The position numbers and the translations under genes are program-made. From Limnoperna fortunei (taxonomy: Eukaryota > Mollusca > Bivalvia > Mytilida > Modiolidae), in NCBI GenBank assembly GCA_944474755.1, contig OX104114.1:48859070-48923069 (forward strand): a stretch of DNA of 64,000 nt, in the 5' to 3' direction. This document shows, in pieces, positions 1 through 12,700 of the stretch. Within the stretch, counting starts at the first letter, position 1, and every line of letters starts with the position of its first letter. The notes under the pieces were generated by a model. The model saw only the letters and a program-made list of their open reading frames with translations, did no database searches and was not told the DNA's origin.

Positions 1-643
1 AGTTGTGCTGATCAAAAATTGCTTCATGGGACACCCATCTACAGAACTTTTCATGATGTCAATAATTACTATACAGCTTTATTCTTTCAAGTGCAGCTCA
101 TATGTTTATCAAAGAAAATTGTTTAAGTACAATACGCTTTGAAAGAACTGAAGTTTGAAATCAATTGAAAGTGTTTGTTTATCAACAAATTACGATTTTT
201 CAGTATGGGCCGTTGTACTTTACTTTTCTTCGTTGTTCACTTCCGGTAATTAGTCACATCCGGAAAAATAAAACAAATGGCGCGTAATCCAGTTGAAAGA
301 CGTAAATCCTTTGAAAAAATGTAAAATACGCATATTGTTTGCCGTTTTTATTGGAATTTCACATTTACTGATAAATTGGTAGTCTGGGTGATTTATTTGG
401 ACTAGATCATATGCAAATATCTACTGTGAACCATCGGGCGACTTCAGGGAAATAACAGGGCGACTTCGACTTCGCTTTTGAGGCGCCGTAGGGCGACTTC
501 AGCTCCCAGTAGGGCGACTTTGTCGCCCACTTCGCCCAGTGTGGTAAGCCCTGTCTCTATTAAGAAGTTTCTTGTTATAAAAAAACTTTTTATTTAGTGT
601 TTTTTCATTAATTTATTTAATCTTGATGTATAATGTAAATTAC
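1..643. other. Left-edge sequence, presumed QTRT2 intron 4
   Basis: This lies beyond the donor of the fourth QTRT2 coding exon. I found no further exon on the minus strand. On the plus strand a CACTTCCGG (ETS-like) motif at about 238-246 precedes a short open frame at 278-325 (begins MARNPVERRK). It ends in a stop that could instead be read as a splice donor (AAT|GTAAAA). It may be a stray promoter and exon-1 copy. Confidence 0.4.
434..535. repeat. Cluster of GGGCGACTT motifs
   Basis: GGGCGACTT occurs four times at irregular spacing and is followed by an inverted form (GTCGCCCACTTCGCCC). The motif resembles the tandem subrepeats in the ends of the MULE element at 9960-11844, so this may be a remnant of one terminus of a related element. 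No partner terminus was found nearby. Confidence 0.4.
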
Positions 644-3600
644 CTTATATTTTCCACCTTTAACCCAGACTGCAGGGCCTCCTTTTTCATTGTACCCAGA
701 TGGCACTTCAGTTGCTGGATCATGTAAGGAGCAATAGACTGCAAAATCCTGTAAGAATACCACACATTTAAATTGTCGAAAAATAATTACAAGTCAGTTT
801 ATTAAACTGTGACCATCAGGAGTCACATACTAGTACAAGAGAAAATTAATGATTTATAACTAAAAGAACAAGTGAAGTGAGTAATTTAAAGCCTTGCCTT
901 ATTTATCATTTTGGCAATTTACAGGACAAAAACCACAAATTTCATAAAAAATTGTTATTAAATGGCAATACATCTTATAAGGAGTCATTCAACAATTTTT
1001 AGATAATAAAATGATTTGTTGGCCTTTTTCTAATTAATTTTGCTAATTTTACAGTTTAAATCTAGGCATTACAGTTGGTAATTTCTAAGGCAAAAAAATA
1101 GTATTTTTGCCAAAAATTGTAATAATGGTAAGTTTGTCCAACATTGTCCTTAAAAGCAATAACTCCTATCAGTATCAGGAGTCATCTGACAATTTCAGAC
1201 CAATAAAAGTGAATAATGGTAGGACTTGTATTGCTGATCATTTTTGCAATTTACAGTTTCACACTATTTGTTAAAGATTCAAGTTATAGAGGAGAAAACT
1301 GAAAATATCATAAAATTGTCATTTAAGGGTAAGAACTATAAGAACAGGTGATACAATTTTGGACCAACTACTAGTATGTGATTTACAGGAATTGTCGTTT
1401 TTGATCATTTTAGCAATTGACAATGACAATCTGACTCTAATAGTTTTCAAGTTATATTGTAAACTGACAATTTTGTCAAAAGTCAGAATTTAAGGGTACT
1501 GGGTAATTACTCCTACCAGAGGTCATTAAAAACGTATTGACAAATATGTATAGCTTACTGAGCTGATCAATTCTGAGGTAATTGTTTTTCCAAAGGCTAT
1601 TATAATTTTTGAGATATTGACAAAAAAACATGTGTTGACCCTATGTTCTATTTTTTCATGCTAATAAAAATAGATTTGATTACTAACAGAACATTGAAAT
1701 AGTGTAACAAAAAATAGATTTAAGTACATGTACTATGAGAATGCTGAAATAGTTTCAAATAAGAAGTTCATGTAGCTAATAAGAAAACAATGAAATAGAG
1801 TCACATAAGAAATAGGTTTAATAACCAGTTATAAAAAATTTCATTTAATTGCAAGCAGTACAGAGGTCAGATAACAAAAGCAAATGCTTAAGACTGGCAA
1901 GTTTAAATGTAGACATTTTTGGCAAATGTTATATAACTAGCAGGCTGCAATCAAATAATTTTAATGATCATAAACACATTGTTTGTACTAGATATCTATG
2001 TGGTTTATACTGATTTTTTTCCTAAGCTCTAATGGGAATGAATATATTAAGAGAAAAAAATCCAGCTATAGTATGGTGAGACCATTAAACGTCTTTGCAA
2101 TGGTGGCTTCTGGCAATCAATATACTAAAGGCTCTAATATTCTCCAACAATGTATTAAACAACGTGCTTTCCCTTTAACTAAAGGTGTTTATAGAATGAT
2201 TAAGATTCATTATTACATTACAGTAGGAGTATATGTACTATTTGTATGATCATAGTGAAGGAATCAGTGTAGTGTTTGGTCCTTATATACAGACCTGCAT
2301 ACCACAGAATTTAGCAACACCTTCTTTTAATTCAGAGACAGCATCTCGGTGTTCCAATCTAAATAATAATAAGAAGTAAACTAATGAATACATCCCTATT
2401 TGTGCATGTAGAGTTTAAGCATTTAATCATTTTAATAGTTGGTCCAAGTAATAATATATGTAATTTGCAATAATTAAGTTTGGTTTATGAAACAAATTTT
2501 TTTAAGCAATTATCATTACACCTTTTGAAATTGTAATTAAATGTTTCAATTTAAAATGCAAATATCATGATAACAAATGGGGTGGAATTCAGTAACTATT
2601 TGATTGTTTGTTTGAAAGGCATTTTACACCACTCTTTAACCCTATCTCAGAAGAACCAATTAAGTAACAAGTGGACAACAGTCTGTAATTCATAGTATTA
2701 TTAATTGATAATTTTGCTGTATTTTAATTTGTTCAAAGCCCACCACTCGATACTTTGTACTTCTGGGGATTGACTGATTTATTGCGGATTGCACTGTTAC
2801 TAAAATTAGAACACATAATTCCAACAAGTGTGGACCTAATCCGAAAACTTTAACGTAGTCACCGGACCGTGAAAATGAGGTCTTGGTTAGTTGAAACCTA
2901 CCAGACAATCATGTACTAATCATTAGGAACCTATATACCAAATATTATAACCCTACCATGCATAGTTACAGAGGAACTACCTTTATACAAAAAACTTTAA
3001 CATAGTAGCTGGACCATGCAATTGAGGTCAAGGACAGGTGACACCTACCAGACAGTCATGTATTCTTCATTAGCAACCTATATACCAAATATTGTTATCC
3101 AATCATGCATGGTTATAGAGGAACTGGCCTAATTCAAAAACTTAACCTAGTTGCTGGACCATGAAATGAAGGTCAAGATCAGGTGGCCCCTATCAGACAG
3201 TCATGTACTATCCATCAGCAACCTATATGCCAAATATTGTCATCCCACCATTTGTGGTTACAGAGGAACTGCCGTAATTCAAAAACTTTAACATAGACGC
3301 TGGACCGTGAAATTGAGGTCAAGGTCTGGTGACAAGTGACTGACTGGCAAGTACTAATCACAAGCTACCACTGGACCAAATTTGATGGATCTAGGGCTTA
3401 GGCTTACAAAGATATGAAGCAAGATGTCCAAGTGTTTACATTGCCGCCGCTGATTCCATTATATAAATGTCTAGCTTCCAGAGACTATTATCGCAGGGGA
3501 GACAAAAATTTTGTTACATTACGCAATCATATTTTACATCAGGTTATCAATCGTCTGCTGGAACATAAGAACAAGCATTGGACAAGGTTGAGCACAAAAG

Positions 3601-5806
3601 GATGAGATGGACTTATTTGAAAATGTACATGCAAAGAACACTAAATGGCAGACACATACAGCGGTAAAAATATTTAGGACGTATCTTACTGAGAAGAGCC
3701 TTCTGCTCGATTTTAAAAGTTATCAATTAATAATATAAAAAATACAGCCATTCTCCGTTTTAATATAAGTTGTACATGTATATATAGACCTCTAGGTGTA
3801 TATATACACAATAAAGGTTGGATTTTAAAAGTTTAAAAATGCATATAGGCTTATAGAAGTCCTGTTCAGAACCAAACTGGCTTTTTTTTTCATGCTATTA
3901 AGGTAAACCTCTACTAATACAAATGATTAACATAGCTGGCCATTATAAAACTTTATAGAATACTGAATTTACCTTAAGTTCACTATTAGTGACAACTATT
4001 TTTTTTTCTCAAAATACAATGTGTTTGCTAAAATATATCTGACTGGCACAAGAAGTTTAAAGTCTAATAAGAATGTTTTGTAAAGTTTACAAAATGACAA
4101 AACAAATAAAGCTAGTTACAGTTGTTGACAGTATTGTACGGATAGAAACAGGTGAGGTGCCAGTAAGTGAAGTTTCATACAAAATCTAACACTTGATTGA
4201 AATCAACAAATTTGGTTTCGTTTCACTTCTGAAATATTTGTGAATTATAAACTTAATTTTAAACAGGTTCATTCAGAATTACAAGTTTTATGCAAAGTGA
4301 AAGTAGAACTACTTTGGTTCTTTTAAGCACTACTTTTCACTACATTGATTGGCTATATATAGTAGAGGTTAACCTTAAGACATATCAAGAGAGACAACAA
4401 CAATGAAAATGGACTTTATGATTGTTATCAGACCAAGTTTTCTTATTATTTATTACTCTCTGAGCAAAACTTTAAGTAAATAAAATTTAACCTATATTTT
4501 AAAGGCGTAAACCATAATACTAAGCTCAAGATAACAAAGAAATGTTCTATAAAATTTAAAAGGGGCAACAGTTTTTTTACAGTAACATGCACTAGTAAAT
4601 GTGACAAAATGAAAGGCTACAATTACATGTATTTAAGCTTTTCAACTTACAGTGAACCAAGATATATATGTGCAACCACTGGAACTTTTTGTATTTTGCT
4701 CAAAACATCTAATGTCAAATGAGGCGCACTTCCTGAAAAAGAAAATAAATCCATAAGACATTTTGAACATAAATTAGTCCCTTGAAAACCTACAAGACCT
4801 TATTTCTCCTGGTGAATAAATATAGGATCTTGCATTGGTACGAGTGGATTATCAGATTTCTCCAATCGAGATAGTTAAATTTTGGAATTTCCATAATTTA
4901 ACTATCGAGAATGGAGAAATCCGATAATCCAAGAGTACTAATGTAAGATTCTTTTTCTCTAATTTTAAAAAGAAGTAAATTAGCAAAATGAAGTACAAAT
5001 TCTCCCAACCCCAATTTTATGTTTATGACTTGAATACGCGGTAAATGGAAGGTGTTTTGTTTATGACGTCATGAGTTCTTATTGTGACATTATAATTTGT
5101 AACCAATCAACTGCTGAGAACAACAAATTCACTAGTGACGAGAAATATTTTTTCCACACTGGTCAAGCGGTTGAAATATTACGTCAAAATTAGAGAATTT
5201 GTGTACTATTATAGGTAGTATCACAAATTAGTTTTTAACATCTACAAAAGGGGTATTTAGTTCACAAACACTCCTGATTGGGGAACAATTACAGCTAGTA
5301 TTCTTAAAACTGAAATTTAAGTTAAGCAAATGAAAAATTAAAACAATTCATTTTTTCAAGGAATTTAAAAGTCATTGAAATTGCTTAGTATAGATGTATA
5401 ACTTTAAGCTTGTTTATACATAACTTGAAACTGAGAAGTGAATTTAACTAAAAAAGTCAGAATTACCTTAAGACATGTCTAAAGAAACTCATCCAAATAC
5501 CAAGGTGATTATTACAATTCTTGATTTATTGTGTAAGCAATCCTGGTTTATTTGCTTATCAACTGTGATAACATTGTTAGGATGAGTGTTGAGGAAAATG
5601 ACCTTGTAACATGTGTAATGCTAGTCAATTAAAGTACTCACAGTTTTGCCAACTGCTTTTGCAACTTTTTTGTAACTTTACGTACCTCCCCTAGTATACA
5701 ACATGCACATTGGAGTTTCAATGGTTTTACTTCTATTTCCTCCCAGCTCAGATAACATTCCAAGCCGACACCCACCATTTCTAACATTTATTAAGGTAAA
5801 CTTCAT
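644..5806 (-). CDS. QTRT2: Queuine tRNA-ribosyltransferase accessory subunit 2 (N-terminal exons)
   Basis: Four minus-strand coding exons join in phase: 5806-5686 (start ATG), 4732-4651, 2358-2295 and 748-644, giving 123 residues. Every junction has AG acceptors and GT donors. An in-frame stop lies just upstream of the ATG. The joined protein follows QTRT2: NGGCRLG in exon 1, SAPHLT opening exon 2, KEGVAKFCGM in exon 3, and YCSLHDP with a Gly-Tyr-Asn and GGPAVWV stretch in exon 4. QTRT2 pairs with catalytic QTRT1 to exchange guanine for queuine at tRNA wobble position 34 and is associated with mitochondria. Only the N-terminal part of the TIM barrel is here. Introns hold diverged tandem repeats and a hairpin element. 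A two-codon upstream ORF (ATG TCA TGA) overlaps the start. Confidence 0.93.
860..1600. repeat. Diverged tandem repeat in QTRT2 intron 3
   Basis: A loose unit recurs about every 150-170 bases, containing AAGGGTAA.AACTCCTA, a TGACAATTT block and TTCAAGTTATA. The same phrases occur at 43700-44300 and 44660-44720. This suggests one ancient dispersed repeat family with internal tandem units. Confidence 0.5.
2715..3375. repeat. Tandem repeat of about 143 bp in QTRT2 intron 2
   Basis: Four to five diverged units carry CTGGACCATGAAATTGAGGTC, then CAGACAGTCATGTA, CAACCTATATACCAAATATTG and AGAGGAACTG. The offset between well-preserved copies is about 143 bases (for example 3026 to 3168). It resembles the internal units of non-autonomous bivalve repeats. 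There is no coding content. Confidence 0.7.
4830..4954. mobile_element. Hairpin MITE-like element in QTRT2 intron 1
   Basis: Two arms of about 58 bases are inverted copies with a few mismatches. The left arm begins AGGATCTTGCATTGGTACGA and the right arm ends ACTAATGTAAGATTCTT. The loop is only a few bases (TTGGAATTTCCA, itself near-palindromic). There is no coding capacity. No clear target duplication was found. Confidence 0.65.
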
Positions 5807-6545
5807 GACATCAAAATTTTTTGTCACTTAATAATTCTACAAATAGAGACAAACAAGGATATCAGTAGAACGAGTGGATGCTCCTGGAAGTAAACATTTG
5901 ATATCAACAGATCAGGTAATGGACAGTTAATACTACTATCTTCTAGCATGTCTAGAGGTTGGTGGTCACAACATAAGTAATAACTCAATAATACATATAG
6001 GCAGAGTAATGTTTCTTGTGCAACACGCTTCTACTAATCTCAAGGTTTGTATTTATAGTAAATCCATCCAGTAGCTTTAATATTATTTTCGAAACAAGAA
6101 ACATAACTAAAGGAGATAATTAAAAATTGAACAAAGATCCTGGTATGGTTTCTGTGTACTGCACTTCATCACTAGATACCTAGTGTTGTGTGAACCATAC
6201 AGTAGGTATTCTCTGTAAAAGCAAAGTCTGATGAAAAGACATACAGCATAATTAAACTGTGGGAAATAACTTTTAAAAAAATAGCATAGGTAGATTGATT
6301 GATTTGATGTTTGCTTTACATCCAGCAAGCAGTATTTCAGCTATATTCAGGCAAGATCAAGTTAACAAGCAATAAATCAATTAGGGAAAAATGGACCAAA
6401 GGGCAAAAATTTTTAATGCTACTGCAAAAGTATATGAGTAGATGCGGAAAACATAGCCTTTTGTCACTGGTACATCGAGCATACTCTTATCAACATCTAC
6501 GAAAGAGGCTACTCTCTAAACATGTTTCAGTATTATGACCTGCAG

Positions 6546-6917
6546 GGGTGGATCCAGGATTTTGCATTAGGGGGGGGGGGCACAGAAATCGGCGAGGGGT
6601 CTGGGGACCGCTCAAGAGATTTCAGCATTTACTGGGTGTTTTTGATAGTCATTTTTAGTACCAAAAAATTTAATCACTGTAAATAGAAATTTTGATGAAT
6701 TGGGGCAGGACGTCAATAAAAGTTTAAAAATAAAACTAGCACTTCTTTTTTTTCCTGCTGTACATAGAAATAATGGTTTTGACGGACGGGGATCAGAGAT
6801 GGCTACATCACCCTCCCTACCTATTTCTCCCTCTCTCTCTCTCTTCCTTTTTTTTCTTTCTTTTAGGGGGTGGGGGCACATGCCCTCCATGCTACCCCTC
6901 TAAATCCGTGCCTGACC
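6546..6917. mobile_element. hAT-like non-autonomous DNA element
   Basis: The left end CAGGGGTGGATCCAGG and the right end CTAAATCCGTGCCTG are inverted versions of a CAGGxxYGGATYYAG terminus typical of many hAT-type elements. The interior has G-runs and a CT-rich tract but no transposase. GACCTG flanks both sides, a short and imperfect candidate target duplication. A related fragment (CTTTTGTGGTCCCAGACCCC) is at about 18791-18811. Confidence 0.6.
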
Positions 6918-7369
6918 TGACAATCAACAAGAGAGTATCCCTATCTGTTACCTAGGGATGCACTTTATCATCATATTTTCAAAAAATCAGGCATTGATGA
7001 CGTGCAAACTGTTCGAGTAATTGACGAAATTATAACTTTCTATTTTAGAAATTTATCTTTAAGAGGATTAAACTTTCCACTGTTGACTTTTTTATTTGTG
7101 TTTGAATTTAAAAGCAATTTTACCAGGTAAGATTATTTATGGGGTAACAACACAGATTTTACCTGCTGGTATAAATATGGGTTTATTGGGTAGGTACATG
7201 TAACAATTGTTTTTCTTGCTTGATAATTAATTTTTTGGAAAACACTTGTCCATTTTTTATAGTCAAATGACTGTTCAATCCAAACAAGCCAATCAAAAAA
7301 CAAACTTCTAAAACACCTCTCTAAAATCATCTCACCAGCACTTAAATGGATATTTCAAACGTCACTAGA

Positions 7370-7870
7370 CACAGAAAGTGTAACCTTGGACTGGAAGACA
7401 GCCAGCATAGGGTGATAAATCAGCTGCATCCAATTATAGGCCTAGCTGTTTCACTGACAGCTATTTGCTGTAAACTGCAGGAGCATATTATTTAGAGCAA
7501 TATTATGGACCATCTTACCCACCATTCGATTCTATCAGACAGCCAACATGGCTTCAAAGTTCGTTGATCTTGCAAAACACAGCTTGTTACCACCATTCAG
7601 AACCTAGCTAAGATTCTTTTTGAGGGAAAACTGATTGATGCAATATTGCTGGATTTTTCCAAAGCATTTGACAAGGTCCCCCACAAGAGATTGTTATACT
7701 TAAGCTAAACTCATTATGGAATAAGAGACAGCACCTTATTTTGGATTTAACTCTTCCTTAAGGACGGTACTCAACAAGTTCTAGAGTGCAGCCAATCATC
7801 AACATGCTCAGTGGAGTACCCCAAGGGATTATCTGTCTGCTCTTATTCCTTCTAGACAGGAAGATGTAAT
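7370..7870 (+). pseudogene. Degenerate LINE reverse transcriptase fragment
   Basis: The plus-strand translation shows the reverse-transcriptase core of a non-LTR retrotransposon. An SDSQHGF block at about 7540 is followed by AILLDFSKAFDKVPHKRL at about 7639-7700, which carries the first catalytic Asp region. SGVPQGI follows near 7810-7830. Stops and frameshifts break the frame several times, so this is a dead fragment. The clade cannot be fixed; the motif spelling suits CR1/Jockey-like elements. It is unrelated in orientation to the LINE on the other strand at 8285-9437. Confidence 0.8.
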
Positions 7871-7921
7871 AGCATGTACATTAAGATTTGCAACCCGTTT
7901 GTTGAAAACTGTACTTAAATT

Positions 7922-8204
7922 ATGGACAGACCATTTAGCTTGAAGGGGGGGCCTTGGTTTATTTTTTTTTTGGTCAGAAAATGTTTTTCCACGCAGAAGG
8001 CATTGCAACAGAATTTTTTTTTCATTATTAGCATTATTTTATATAGCAGAAATCCTTCTTCGGAATATTTTTTTCTTACCCTCTGCTTCCAAAATATTTT
8101 TTTCATGAAAAATCATTTTCAAAATATTTTTTAGGAAAAAAAAGGCCCCCCCCCCCCCCCCCCCCCCCCGCCCCCTTTTTGCGAGTTAAATGGTCGGTCC
8201 CTTA
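7922..8204. mobile_element. MITE-like element with inverted ends and poly-C tract
   Basis: The left end GGACAGACCATTTAGCTTGA is matched in inverted form by GAGTTAAATGGTCGGTCC at the right. The interior contains poly-T stretches and a cytosine run of about 28 bases at 8143-8170. There is no coding content. The poly-C run may be poorly resolved in the assembly. Confidence 0.6.
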
Positions 8205-8284
8205 CGCATGAAAAGATCACAATATTTAACCTAAGTGCTACGGAGATTTTAGCCGAAAAAAAACACTTTTAAGAAATCGCAACA

Positions 8285-9437
8285 GTACAAACAGCAATAA
8301 ATATAATAATATAATATAATATAATATTTATTAGCGAAACACATTTACAATAAATGGTCATTGCCAAAGTAGTGAACTATAAGCTACAAAAGACAATAAT
8401 AGTTGGGAATGACAGTGGAAAGATTAAAATTCATGTTACAATTATTATAATAGTCATACAATGTTGAAATTAGACGTTTGTTGTAGAAAAAGTAAGGAAA
8501 TTCAATAAATTATCCCCTTTCAAGTTTATTTTGCCTACTTTGTAGGCATTCTTGTATAAAATTAGCAAATAGCTTTAGTATGGTGGGGGATTTGCTATTG
8601 AATAATTTTAAAATGATACAGTTTGTTAAATTATTAATTTTTGTTTTGTATGAGAGTATTCTATCAAGTTTAGCGATAAAATTATTTCTAATGTTGTTGT
8701 AAATATTGCAATTAATAAGAAAATGGATTTCATCTTCTATTTCTCCATTATTACAACAGAGACAGAGTCTGTTCTGTTTGGGTATGTTTTGATATCGACC
8801 TCTTTCTATAGCTAATTCGTGAGAACTAATTCTTAGTTTTGCAAGAGTTGATCTATCAGTTTTAAATTTACAAAGGTCAACATAATAGGGTCTAATATTA
8901 GATAAATGAAAGTTGTTAAAGAAAGATAGCTTGCTGTTGTTTTTAATATCATTTTCTAAATTCTGAAGGGTCATATCTTTAATTCTTCTTTCAATATTTG
9001 GAATGTTTATTTTCAGTAGAGATGGGTTATTGAAAATGTATGAAAATCCAAGGTTGTTTAAAGAACTTTTTAATTGTTTTACCCAAGAATTTGTTTCTTT
9101 TGTTGCTTCATATATACTATGTACAAGGGTACCATTTGATTCAAGAATGTGACACCAATATTTAATAGCCTGAGTTGTGATCTTTGCAAAAAGGGGTAAT
9201 CTATTTAATTCTGCTAGACATCCAGCGTTGGATGCCTTACAGTTGACTCCTAGTATTTCTTTCAGAAATTTGATATGGAGTTTTTCAAAAGGGTCTGTGT
9301 AGTTGCAGCTAGGGCTTGAATTAAATCCCCAGATTTCACTCCCATAAAGGCAAATTGGGACGACTAAAGTGTCAAAAAGTTTTTCTATTAACCTACACGG
9401 ATTATTTAAGCCAATTAATTTTTTTATTTTGTAAAGG
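8285..9437 (-). mobile_element. 5'-truncated non-LTR retrotransposon (LINE)
   Basis: A minus-strand frame is open from about 9435 to the stop near 8510, roughly 309 codons. It begins inside the reverse transcriptase C-terminal part: ALYKIKKLIGL, then VVPICLYGSEIWG. It continues through KLRISSHELAIERGRY and a Cys-rich RLCLCCNNGEIEDEIHFLINC-type zinc region (zf-RVT-like). The 3' end runs to a (TATAA)n-like tail at 8285-8330. The frame stops matching abruptly at about 9437, a typical 5' truncation. The remaining frame is intact, so the insertion is fairly young. It lies upstream of the NELFE start and is unlikely to be functional alone. Confidence 0.85.
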
Positions 9438-9766
9438 GCCTTTCACTCATCTGAATGTATAGTATAAGTCACTGTTCCTATGATTTACTTTTTACTGCTC
9501 TGTCGTATGAAAACTATTTCGTGCCCCTTGATTACCTTTGTATCCTGGGATCGTTTGGTGTACCTTTGTGATTTTAAAATTAAAATGTGTCATATACAAA
9601 TTAAGTATTGTTTTATAAGTGAACATAATTCTTTACGTTTATAACGTATGGATCGTGGCCTCATTAAATGAAGTCTCCCTAAGTAGTGTTTCAATCTCCA
9701 CGTGGAAGAAGCAACAAACAGAAAATCCATCTCAAGCTCCGATCACGAAAGAAAATTAAACTCTAA

Positions 9767-12700
9767 ATGGTTCAAATTAATTTCCCTTCAACTTTAACCG
9801 AAGAAGAAGAAATTTTAAAACAGAAATATGCAAAACTACGCAAAAAGGTTAAAGACTTCTTTTTAAGTTGTCAGCAAAATGTAAAAATACTGTCAGTTTT
9901 AAAATCGCTCAAGCTTATTATGTTTTTATGTATATAAGCTGGTATTGATTGTTTTACCGGTATCAGGTCAAGTCGCCCCCAAGACAAGTCGCCCACCAGA
10001 CAAGTCGCCCCCTTTTCGAGACAAGTCACCCACTGGCCGGGACAAGTCGCCCACTGCTCAAGACAAGACGCCCACTGCTCTAGAAACTTAGAATATTTTA
10101 TTTTAAAATTTAGATAAATGTTCGTTAGAGATAAATAGAGAATTTATTTTTAAAAAATCAAAAATTTAAATTTAACATTGTGTGTTTAAGAGTGTTTAAC
10201 AGCAAAAGTAAAAAAATTAGCAAGTTAGAGTCAACATACAAATGTAAAAAAATAACAATCAATCATATGTACACTATATCATCTTTACTGGCCGCCGTAG
10301 ATCTTCCCGCACTTCTTCAGGAGTTTGTTGACTGTGATCTGGTTGTCTCTGTATTGGTCCCATAATGCAAAGATTCTGTGTTGGAGCTGGGTTGTTTTCT
10401 TTCGCTGGTATCTTCTCATTTTTCCCTCTGTGACCATCTTCAGTTGAGTGGGTAGCAGTCTGGCTTCCTTATGTAATAAAACGATCAGTATGTACAGCTG
10501 TAGGTTTGGTTTCTGTGCCTTTCTGTTGATTCGATGATGCCATCCTTCAACGTCGTTGTTGGTCCTGACTGACTGGCGGTAAACTGTCCATGTTGCTGGT
10601 GTCCATGTGCTCCGTTGATCCATGTGTCGTTGATGTAGTCCATGAGGCTGGTAATCTTTTCTGTGTCGACGGTATCCTTGAGTGCGTTGAATGCCTCGTT
10701 GATCTGCTCAGCTGGTAGGAATGGTAACGCGAGTCGTTTTCTTATGAATTTGTAGGTGCTGCCTTTCTGCGAATACTCCACTTGTAACCCTAGCTCTTGT
10801 ACATGTCGCCACACAGCTTGTCCCCAGTGAAAAGCACAGCCCTGTACATGGATGTCCGGGAATACTAATTTGACCACTCGCCATAACCCATCTTCGAAAT
10901 CGGCTACAAGTCTCTCTGCAACTGGTACCGATGGAAGAAGTAGAAGGATCCGCTGAAGCACCTTTTTGTAATCTTTCTTTCTTTTTCTGGACATCAGTAC
11001 GAAAACCCCAGGTAGCTGTTTCATGTCGTCGTCGTGTTTTGCAAAGAAGTGGATCGATAGTAGTTGAACGAAGGGTCTGCTGACGATCTTAAAGGTACCA
11101 TCAATGAATAGAGTCTTTGCTTTGATTTTCTTAGTCATTAGTATGTTCGTTAGGATGCCTGGTTTAGACTCGTGTGTGTGTGTCATGCCATTGGTTGAAA
11201 ACGAATCTCCTCTCTGTCATCAGCTTTACATTCATGGCAGTAAAACGGCACTTTACCAGTTGTTCTCAACATGAGGCGGTACTCATTTCTGCCTATATCT
11301 GAGCCACAACATCTGTGCTGCTTTCTGTGACATGTTAGACATGTAACGACTTCTTGGCGAGGTCTCAGTGATTCTGTGCATACTATACATAGAACATCCA
11401 TGGTTAAACTGAATGCCATAAACGGTAAATGGGTCGTTTTTATACAAAGCCTATTGGCTTTGACAGTGTTCATTCAATATGAACTCGAACTCACAATTGA
11501 ACACCTTTAATCATTGAAAACATATAAGCTTGCATCATAACGATCTGTCCACGCTTATTATATGACAAGCTAATTAGAACTAATTTGGGGTTAATTATAC
11601 TCATTAACGGTTATTGGGTCTCAAGCTATAATTTAGTCATTTAAAACACTGAAGTTGATCTAAACCATAATATATATTTTTATATTTTTCTAATTATATT
11701 CACAATTACGTACTGGTATTTCATGATTAATTGATCTAGTGGGCGACTTGTCTTATCGGGTGGGCGACTTGTCTTGAAACGGAGGGCGATTTGTCTTGGA
11801 ATAGCAGGGGGCGAGTTGTCTTGGGGGTGACTTGACTCGCATTCGTTTTACCGACTATAAGTAAAATTGACTTCCCTTGTAACTGCATATTGAACTCGCC
11901 ATCATAAAAAAGTCTAACACATCTACACTAAACTCAAATGTATCAGGAACATATAATTTTAAAAATCAGTTATTGAGTTAGTATTATTAGTCCAATAATT
12001 CATGTATTAAAATATAATTGTTAATGAATGTCTCTAAAACTTCATAAATGCAAGTCTGAGTAAGAAAACAAGTATAACCTATATAGAACTTAGAAAACAC
12101 CACATAGTGCAAGACACATGTAAATAAATTATGACCCTTATTTGCGGATAGATGATTTCTTCAATATCCTCATGACATGAGGCAAATAATATTACCAGGT
12201 TTTCTTATAGGTTTAAATGCATATTTTTGGTAATTCATGGATGTATGAAAGAGGTCAACTCACTTACAAACTTATCATAAGCAGCCTTCATCCATTTATT
12301 TGTGAGTGAGTTGACCTTATTCATACATTGACGAAGCGGCCTTCTGCCATTTATTTGTTTGTGATTAATATAATTCAATATTGTATAATTCTTCCAAAAT
12401 TGGTTTTTAATATTTACTATCCTTTCCCCACATGAAACTCCATTATAAGTGTGTGACATGTAGGAATGTATGTAACAAACTGAAGACAAAGATGTGGTTA
12501 GTTTATATTTTTATTGGTTGCAGGTTTATTTGTTTGTGATTATTATAATTCAACATTGTATAATTCTTCCAAAATTGTTTTTTAATATTTATTATCCTTT
12601 CCCCACATAAAACTCCATTATAAGTGTGTGACATGTATGAATGTACGTAACAAACTGAAGACAAAGACGTGGTTTGTTAAAATTTTTATTGGTTGCAGGT

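Larger units (their letters stand above)
5807..9766. other. Intergenic region between divergent QTRT2 and NELFE
   Basis: The two start codons face away from each other, 3.96 kb apart. Most of the interval is occupied by four mobile-element remnants listed separately. Sequence without recognisable insertions is about 5807-6540, 6930-7360 and 9440-9766; these are where promoters of the two genes should lie. I saw no clear TATA box and cannot place transcription starts. Confidence 0.5.

Noticed and set aside
1..66. A 22-codon open stretch on the minus strand at the left edge as QTRT2 exon 5
   Set aside because: The translation does not resemble the expected QTRT2 continuation and no acceptor is visible.
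12235..12489. 84-codon minus-strand frame repeated at 13800-14054
   Set aside because: The frame is duplicated with its non-coding surroundings and lacks protein-like conservation or splice context.
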